Assembly: GCA_032718475.1 (NCBI GenBank)
Contig: JAUCBJ010008984.1
Location: forward strand, 1-64,000
Direction: 5' to 3'
Length of the DNA stretch: 64,000 bases
DNA from: Nemertoderma westbladi
Taxonomy: Eukaryota > Xenacoelomorpha > Nemertodermatida > Nemertodermatidae
The position numbers and the translations under genes are program-made. Position 1 is the stretch's first letter. Every line of letters begins with the position of its first letter. The notes under the pieces are model-generated. The model saw only the letters and a program-made list of their open reading frames with translations. It was not told where the DNA came from and did no database searches. Below, piece after piece: positions 56,821-64,000 of this stretch.

Positions 56821-59396
56821 TCCATCCCCGGAACCATGGACGCCGCCCTGTCTGACGGCCTTCATCCCAGTAACCATGGACCTCACCCTGTCTGACGGCC
56901 TCCATCCCAGTAACCATGGACACCGCCCTGTCTGACGGCCTCCATCCCCGGAACCATGGACCCCGCCCCGCCCTGTCTGACGGCCTCCATCCCAGTAACC
57001 GTGGACCCCGCTCTGTCTGACGGCCTCCATCCCCGGAACCATGGACCCCGCCCTGTCTGACGGCCTCCATCCCCGGAACTATGGACCCCGCCCCGCCCTT
57101 TTTGACGGCCTCCATCCCAGTAACCGTGGACCCCGCTCTGTCTGACGGCCTCCATCCCAGTAACAATGGACCCCGCTCTGTCTGACGGCCTCCATCCCCG
57201 GAACCATGGACCCCGCCCCGCCCTTTCTGACGGCCTCCATCCCAGTAACAATGGACCCCGCCCTGTCTGACGGCCTCCATCCCCGGAACCATCGACCCCG
57301 CCCTTTCTGACGGCCTCCATCCCCGGAACTATGGAGGCCGCTCTGTCTGACTGCCTCCAACCCCGTAACCATGGACCCCGCCCCACCCTGTCTGACGGCC
57401 TCCATCCCCGGAACCATGGACACTGCCCTGTCTGACGGCCTCCATCCCCGGAACCATGGACCCCGCCCCGCCCTGTCTGACGGCCTCCATCCCAGTAACC
57501 ATGGACCCCGCTCTGTCTGACGGCCTCCATCCCCGGAACCATGGACACCGCCCTGTCTGACGGCCTCCATCTCCGGAACTATGGACCCCGCCCCGCCCTT
57601 TCTGACGGCCTCCATCCCAGTAACCATGGACACCGCCCTGTCTGACGGCCTCCATCCCCGGAACTATGGACCCCGCCCCGCCCTTTCTGACAGCCTCCAT
57701 CCCAGTAACCATGGACCCCGCCCTGTCTGACGGCCTCCATCCCCGGAACCATGGACTCTGCCCTGTCTGACTGTCTCCATCCCCGGAACCATGGACCCCG
57801 CCCCGCCCTTTCTGACGGCCTCCATCCCAGTAACCATGGACCCTGCCCTGTCTGACGGCCTCCATCCCCGGAACCATGGACCCCGCCCTGTCTGACGGCC
57901 TCCATCCCCGGAACCATGGACCCCACCCTGTCTGACGGCCTCCATCCCCGGAACCATGGACTCTGCCCTGTCTGACTGTCTCCATCCCCGGAACCATGGA
58001 CCCCGCCCCGCCCTTTCTGACGGCCTCCATCCCAGTAACCATGGACCCCGCCCTGTCTGACGGCCTCCATCCCCGGAACCATGGACCCCGCCCTGTCTGA
58101 CGGCCTCCATCCCCGGAACCATGGACCCCACCCTGTCTGACGGCCTCCATCCCTGGAACCATGGACTCTGCCCTGTCTGACTGTCTCCATCCCCGGAACC
58201 ATGGACCCCGCCCCGCCCTGTCTGACGGCCTCCATCCCAGTAACCATGGACCCCGCTCTGTCTGACGGCCTCCATCCCCGGAACTATGGACACCGCCCTG
58301 TCTGACGGCCTCCATCCCCGGAACTATGGACCCCGCCCCGCCCTTTCTGACGGCCTCCATCCCAGTAACCATGGACCCCGCCCTGTCTGACGGCCTCCAT
58401 CCCCGGAACCATGGACGCCGCCCTGTCTGACGGCCTCCATCCCCGGAACCATGGACCCCACCCTGTCTGACGGCCTCCATCCCTGGAACCATGGACACCG
58501 CCCTGTCCGACGGCCTCCATCCCCGGAACCATGGACCCCGCCCCGCCCTGTCTGACGGCCTCCATCCCAGTAACCATGCATCCCGCCCTGTCTGACGGCC
58601 TCCATCCCCGGAACTATGGACACCGCCCTGTCTGACGGCCTCCATCCCCGGAACCATGGACCCCGCCCCGCCCTGTCTGACGGCCTCCATCCCAGTAACC
58701 ATGGACACCGCCCTGTCTGACGGCCTCCATCCCCGGAACCATGGACCCCGCCCCACCCTGTCTGACGGCCTCCATCCCAGTAACAATGGACCCCGCCCTG
58801 TCTGACGGCCTCCATCCCCGGAACCATCGACCCCGCCCTTTCTGACGGCCTCCATCCCAGTAACCATAGACCCGCCCTGCCTGACTGTCTCCATCTCCGT
58901 AACCATGGACCCCACCCCGCCCTGTCTGACGGCCTCCATCCCAGTAACCATGGACACCGCCCTGTCTGACGGCCTCCATCCCCGGAACCATGGACCCCGC
59001 CCCGCCCTGTCTGACGGCCTCCATCCCAGTAACAATGGACCCCGCCCTGTCAGACGGCCTCCATCCCCGGAACCATGGACCCCGCCCCGCCCTGTCTGAC
59101 GGCCTCCATCCCCGGAACCATGGACCCCGCCCCGCCCTGTCTGACGGCCTCCATCCCAGTAACAATGGACCCCGCCCTGTCAGACGGCCTCCATCCCCGG
59201 AACCATGGACCCCGCCCCGCACTGTCTGACGGCCTCCATCCCCGGAACCATGGACCCCGCCCCGCCCTGTCTGACGGCCTCCATCCCAGTAACAATGGAC
59301 CCCGCCCTGTCTGACTGTCTCCATCCCAGTAACCATGGACCCCGCCCTGTCAGACGGCCTCCATCCCAGTAACCATGGACACCGCCCTGTCTGACT

Positions 59397-59655
59397 TCAC
59401 GTGCGACATCTGAGCCTTATTTTTGGACTTCGTTTTTCTGACAGTCCACATTAATTAGTTTCAGTTTGTAGATGTTTAATAGGATTTAATATTCTTTAAG
59501 GCATATAAAATTTACCGTTACGATTTATTGCTTTAATTGGCTTAATAAATAAGGAAAATAAATATGTTTTGAAATTAATTTATCTTTTTGTACCAAATTT
59601 GGTTTTTATTTTCCACATTTTTAAATATGTCGCCTATATTTCGCGGTGGTCTGCG
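59397..59655 (+). other. 5' flank of NPRL2
   Basis: AT-rich, about 260 bp between the satellite and the NPRL2 start codon; the promoter is presumably here or in the array edge. The frame is open back to 59569, but the extra 29 residues are hydrophobic and unlike NPRL2. Confidence 0.4.
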
Positions 59656-61039
59656 ATGAGTCATATCTCTTCACATAGGAACTACTGCGATAAACTTCTG
59701 TGTCTGCTTTACACCGAGTTTCATAAACTGGAAGGACCAACACTGCGGTTTCAGGTACCCAGTGACGTCATCACTAAAGATGTATTCGATTGCGTTCGAT
59801 GTTATCTGATACCTAAACTCGAGTTGGAGAGTCGATATGTCTCGATAAGATCGCAAGGATTCCATTTTATCGGCTGTCCTATTTATATAAAAGATACAAA
59901 GAAATACAAAGATAACAGAAATTACCTGCAGTTTAATTTGGTTTTTGTTTGCGATGAAACTGAGACGGATTGCGATAAATATCGACGAGTTGTTATGAAG
60001 TTGGCGCGGTATCTTCGCGATCTAGAACTCTCGGAATCCTATTTGTTCGACGCCAATAAACTCGCCAACCTTCCGGGTCTGTTGGAGGAAGTCCTCGCGC
60101 AGCTGTGGTCCACCGCGTGGTGCACCATACCGATATCGGGGTCCCAGATCGTCATTAACTTGTTCGCGAACCCTTCCGTCCCGGACCCGCCCCACGTCGC
60201 CGAACACGCTGTCCCGGTGATCCTCAGAGGCAAGGAGCGGTTTATCGAGGAATGTCGGGAACTCACGGTGAAGAGAATCTACAAAGACATCGACGGGGTT
60301 AAACACATCGCTAAGATCGCCTTGGAAACCGATTCGGAAATTAAGTTAGTTCTCGCAGCCATCCGGAATCTTATGTACAGCAACGTCGTCGGTATTATAG
60401 ACGCGTTCCAGTTCTCCAACGTTTATTGCGCTGAAGTCGGGATCGCCGAGTTGCATAGCAACCCCGAACTACATAATGACGTCATTCAATACGCATGTAG
60501 ATTTAGAAAACAGCCGCCAACATTCAGACAGGTAAAATTAGTTACAGCCGCTAAATATTACGATAAAATTTTCAGACATTAATTAATTACAGGTATTTAA
60601 ATCTCACCGAATCAGTGTACGTTCAGTTTTAATATACATACATATATAATACAATACCGAAACATTTCATATGTTCCCCTAGATACGTGTCCTTCTATCC
60701 GAGATGCGTCATGGTGTTACTATGCAACACGTTCTAGAACGGCAACCGGAAGCAGCAGCTAGTGTTGACTTGCGTCTTTTAGTGCAGCACTCTGTACTAC
60801 ACAAGTACATACGGCGGGTCTATATGTATCCCATCTATGTGCCGGAGTCTCCAAGGGAACTCCAGCATTCCATCCCATTCGGAGTTATTAAACTAAAAGA
60901 AGATTTACGGAATAATGTGTTAGCTGACTGCGATGGGGGTAGCCATAGCGACGCATTGTCTTGTCGTCATGGGTTAAGTTTCGCGCAGTTAATGGCCATT
61001 ATGGATTCCGAAGAAAACGTTATAGTTATATGGAAATAG
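59656..61039 (+). CDS. NPRL2: NPRL2, GATOR1 complex subunit (two exons)
   Basis: Exon 1 is 59656-60531 and exon 2 is 60683-61039. The intron begins CAG|GTAAAA and ends TTCCCCTAG, phase 0. The product is 410 aa (human about 380). NPRL2, with NPRL3 and DEPDC5, forms GATOR1 at the lysosome, which switches off Rag GTPases and mTORC1 when amino acids are short. Seen: a longin-type N-terminal domain with TEFHKLEGPTLRFQVPSDV, IGCPIYI and FNLVFVCDE; Arg88 in DNRNYLQFN aligns with the human arginine finger (Arg78). A central winged-helix part follows with DIDGVKHIAKIALETD and FSNVYC. The conserved end is HGLSFAQLMAIMDSEENVIV, closing IWK. The start was chosen at the second Met of the open frame, because upstream residues look non-coding. 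Confidence 0.95.
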
Positions 61040-61084
61040 TTATTAAAATAGCTTTTACAAATGTTATTTTATATCATTTATAAT

Positions 61085-61090
61085 AATAAA
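61085..61090 (+). terminator. Polyadenylation signal of NPRL2
   Basis: AATAAA 46 bp after the stop codon, in a typical AT-rich 3'UTR. Confidence 0.7.
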
Positions 61091-62029
61091 GAAAACAATG
61101 TAAAAACTGGTTTATTTAATTGCCTTATATATAAGGTCACAAAATGTCAAAATGTTTCTCAACGGCTAGATTTCCACAAATATTAATAACTACAGTATAC
61201 CGGTGTTTTTAATTTAGCGTTAAATTAAAAAAAAACTCAAATAAATTTAGCGGAACTAGAAAAATTCATACTAAAAATGTAAATCTTTTATCACCATTTG
61301 TAATTATACGAATATACCTGTTTTCACACGTTATAAACCAATGAAATCCCCATACTGATTTAAAATGCCAGAAAACCCAGACTGATTAAATAGAACAGAA
61401 TTGTGTGCAACATTGTCGAATTCTAGAATAATGACTTATATTCCCAGTTAAGATCATCTATGGATCTCTAGTTCCTACGAATATAATTATTTCCAAGAGA
61501 TTTTTGTAGATCAGATTAAGCCTAATTAATAGGCCTACCATTACAGTATGTTAAATAATGCGTGCAAGAGCACTGTTTATTGTAGGTGTTCCTAAATTAT
61601 AGTAATAGGGAACTATTGGTATTGTAGTAACTGCTATGGACTCCATTGCAAGACGCTTAACAACTTTATGGAAGTGGCTTGGTGAGTTTCCCCCGAAAGG
61701 ATGTTCCATAATTGGACGGTAGAGGGCAGAAAAGAATTACAATAAAAGTTAGTCCTAACTAGTAGAGGCGACCGCAAGTCGTTTGTATTGCGTTTATGGT
61801 ATGCACTAGCAGTTCATACGTTCTCTGGGTATATCACACATTTTGGTCGGTACCGTATGGTAGTCCAATCCCTGTCTGGTTCAGTAGGCCTATTGTAGCC
61901 TCTGGTAGTAGTTACCGGCAGTTCTGCAATGTAAAATATTGTACAGTATATGTTTATCCAGCTGTTAACACAGGTCAGGATGTAACGTGAGTTTTTTCTC
62001 TATCAGCTTTAAGGAAAGCAGAGTGATGC
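61091..62029. other. Intergenic DNA with one possible first exon
   Basis: AT-rich without a recognisable full gene. A short ATG exon with a consensus donor (61636-61681) is listed separately; its continuation would lie outside the window or beyond the 40-bp satellite. Confidence 0.4.
61636..61681 (+). CDS. Possible first coding exon, unidentified
   Basis: ATGG-context start opening 15 codons (MDSIARRLTTLWKWL) that run straight into a perfect donor, CTTG|GTGAGT. Too short to identify. No acceptor exon is found before the satellite at 62030. Could be chance. Confidence 0.25.
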
Positions 62030-64000
62030 GTTCAGTTTGCGTTACACTGTTAGTAAAAAACTGATCCATTTCAGTTTGCAGTTACACTGATAGTAAAAAA
62101 ACGGATCCATTTCAGTTTGCGTTACACTGATAGTAAAAAAAATCTGATTCATTTCAGTTTGCGTTACACTGATAGTAAAAAAACGGATCCATTTCAGTTT
62201 GCGTTACACTGTTAGTAAAAAAAAGTGATCCATTTCAGTTTGCGTTACACTGATAGTAAAAAAACTGATCCATTTCAGTTTGCGTTACACTGATAGTAAA
62301 AAAAACTGATTCATTTCAGTTTGCGTTACACTGATAGTAAAAAAAACTGATTCATTTAGTTTGCGTTACACTGATAGTATTTCAGTTTGCGTTACACTGA
62401 TAGTAAAAAAACTGATCCATTTCAGTTTTCGTTACACTGTTAGTAAAAAAAAACTGATCCATTTCAGTTTGCGTTACACTGATAGTAAAAAAAACTGATT
62501 CATTTCAGTTTGCGTTACACTGATAGTAAAAAAACGGATCCATTTCAGTTTGAGTTACACTGATAGTAAAAAAAACTTATCCATTTCAGTTTGCGTTACA
62601 CTGATAGTAAAAAAAACTGATTCATTTCAGTTTGCGTTACACTGATAGTAAAAAAACGGATTCATTTCAGTTTGCGTTACACTGATAGTAAAAAAACTGA
62701 TCCATTTCAGTTTGCGTTACACTGTTAGTAAAAAAACTGATCCATTTCAGTTTGCGTTACACTGATAGTATTTCAGTTTGCGTTACACTGATAGTAAAAA
62801 AACGGATTCATTTCAGTTTGCGTTACACTGATAGTAAAAAAAACGGATCCATTTCAGTTTGCGTTACACTGATAGTAAAAAAACGGATTCATTTCAGTTT
62901 GCGTTACACTGATAGTAAAAAACGGATTCATTTCAGTTTGCGTTACACTGATAGTAAAAAAACTGATCCATTTCAATTTGCGTTACACTGTTAGTAAAAA
63001 AACTGATCCATTTCAGTTTGCGTTACACTGATAGTATTTCAGTTTGCGTTACACTGATAGTATTTCAGTTTGCGTTACACTGATAGTAAAAAAACGGATT
63101 CATTTCAGTTTGCGTTACACTGATAGTAAAAAAAACGGATCCATTTCAGTTTGCGTTACACTGATAGTAAAAAAACGGATTCATTTCAGTTTGCGTTACA
63201 CTGATAGTAAAAAAACTGATCCATTTCAGTTTGCGTTACACTGATAGTAAAAAAACTGATCCATTTCAGTTTGCGTTACACTGATAGTAAAAAAACTGAT
63301 CCATTTCAGTTTGCGTTACACTGATAGTATTTCAGTTTGCGTTACACTGATAGTATTTCAGTTTGCGTTACACTGATAGTAAGAAAACTGATCCATTTCA
63401 GTTTGCGTTACACTGATAGTAAAAAAACGGATTCATTTCAGTTTGCGTTACACTGATAGTAAGAAAACTGATCCATTTCAGTTTGCGTTACACTGATAGT
63501 AAAAAAACTGATCCATTTCAGTTTTCGTTACACTGATAGTAAAAAAACGGATCCATTTCAGTTTGCATTACACTGATAGTAAAAAAACGGATCCATTTCA
63601 GTTTGCGTTACACTGATAGTAAGAAAACTGATCCATTTCAGTTTGCGTTACACTGATAGTAAAAAAACTGATCCATTTCAGTTTTCGTTACACTGATAGT
63701 AAAAAAACGGATCCATTTCAGTTTGCGTTACACTGATAGTAAAAAAACGGATCCATTTCAGTTTGCGTTACACTGATAGTAAAAAAACTGATCCATTTCA
63801 GTTTGTGTTACACTGATAGTAAAAAAACTGATCCATTTCAGTTTGCGTTACACTGATAGTAAAAAAACTGATCCATTTCAGTTTGCGTTACCCTAATAGT
63901 AAAAAACGGATCCATTTCAGTTTGCGTTACACTGATAGTAAAAAAACTGATCCATCTCAGTTTGCGTTAAACTGATAGTAAAAAAAACTGATCCATTTCA
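62030..64000 (+). repeat. 40-bp tandem satellite, about 50 copies, runs off the window
   Basis: Units of 40 bp (TTTCAGTTTGCGTTACAC, TGATAGTA, a run of 6-9 A, then CTGATCCA or CGGATTCA). Shortened units of 26 bp lacking the A run and the next 8 bases occur at 62370, 62747, 63015-63060 and 63310-63360, sometimes doubled. Copies are more uniform to the right. The array continues past 64000. Confidence 0.96.

Larger units (their letters stand above)
55465..59396 (+). repeat. GC-rich 40/45-bp satellite with dimeric higher-order units
   Basis: Tandem units with CTGTCTGACGGCCTCCAT, followed by either CCCCGGAACCATGGA or CCCAGTAACCATGGA. Units are 40 bp, or 45 bp when CGCCC is doubled. In much of 58.2-59.3 kb, A-type (45 bp) and B-type (40 bp) units alternate, making an 85-bp dimer. 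The array is very GC- and CpG-rich against AT-rich surroundings. Two 146-bp non-satellite spacers (55831-55976, 56675-56820) interrupt it. Minus-strand frames up to 568 aa and several plus-strand frames are artefacts of the unit. Confidence 0.96.

Noticed and set aside
57329-59035. A 568-codon minus-strand frame and many overlapping GC-rich frames
   Set aside because: Produced by the stop-poor GC-rich satellite unit in several frames on both strands.
59569-59655. Use of the upstream Met as the NPRL2 start
   Set aside because: It would add 29 hydrophobic residues encoded by AT-rich flank with no match to NPRL2; the Met at 59656 gives a family-like N terminus.

Overview
This window is nuclear DNA of an animal, most likely a marine invertebrate. 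I cannot name the species. The signs are spliced genes with GT..AG introns, a BEL/Pao LTR retrotransposon (a group known only from metazoans), hAT-type DNA transposons, a tRNA-derived SINE, several non-LTR retrotransposon remnants, and AT-rich intergenic DNA. It is not bacterial or viral. I found no CRISPR array, operon or defence system.

The dominant content is tandem repeat DNA. By adding up array boundaries I get about 30 kb, or 47% of the window, in more than ten unrelated families. In order they are: 38-bp units (1.63-3.58 kb), 60/61-bp (4.33-9.15 kb), ~146-bp (13.2-13.7 kb), 21-bp (18.2-20.2 and 22.3-22.5 kb), 48-bp (25.2-27.1 and 33.9-35.8 kb), 16-bp (38.9-39.3 and 43.9-44.3 kb), ~68-bp (41.6-42.2 kb), 52-bp (44.6-54.4 kb, ~190 copies), GC-rich 40/45-bp (55.5-59.4 kb) and 40-bp (62.0 kb to the window end). 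Almost all long ORFs in these arrays are artefacts of a stop-free repeat unit.

Supported genes. A single-exon SCO1-like mitochondrial copper chaperone lies at 16.9-17.7 kb (+). An unidentified minus-strand gene has its last two exons at 35.8-36.8 kb. The C-terminal half of a CCDC59/TAP26-like ribosome-biogenesis protein is on the plus strand: one exon at 38.07 kb and the last exon at 44.38-44.64 kb, separated by a 6.1-kb intron full of transposon debris. A two-exon NPRL2 (GATOR1 subunit) is at 59.7-61.0 kb (+). These genes share no pathway; they are neighbours on a chromosome, not a system.

Mobile elements. A BEL/Pao element (27,099-33,873) has 373-bp LTRs that differ at one base and a 5-bp target duplication; it split the 48-bp array. 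A 2.1-kb hAT element with a perfect 8-bp target duplication split the 21-bp array, and a second hAT element with its own perfect 8-bp duplication sits inside it. A third, older hAT-like element (40,139-42,792) and a tRNA-SINE lie in the CCDC59 intron. A 1.3-kb fold-back palindrome is centred near 23,914. Broken non-LTR reverse transcriptase pieces are at 1.0, 9.2, 14.7-15.5, 39.3 and 43.2-43.9 kb.

The most notable observation is that the 9.8-kb, 52-bp satellite begins inside the last codons of the CCDC59-like gene. Its repeat unit carries the gene's final codons, stop codon and first 3'UTR bases, so the satellite appears to have been born from the end of a protein-coding gene.
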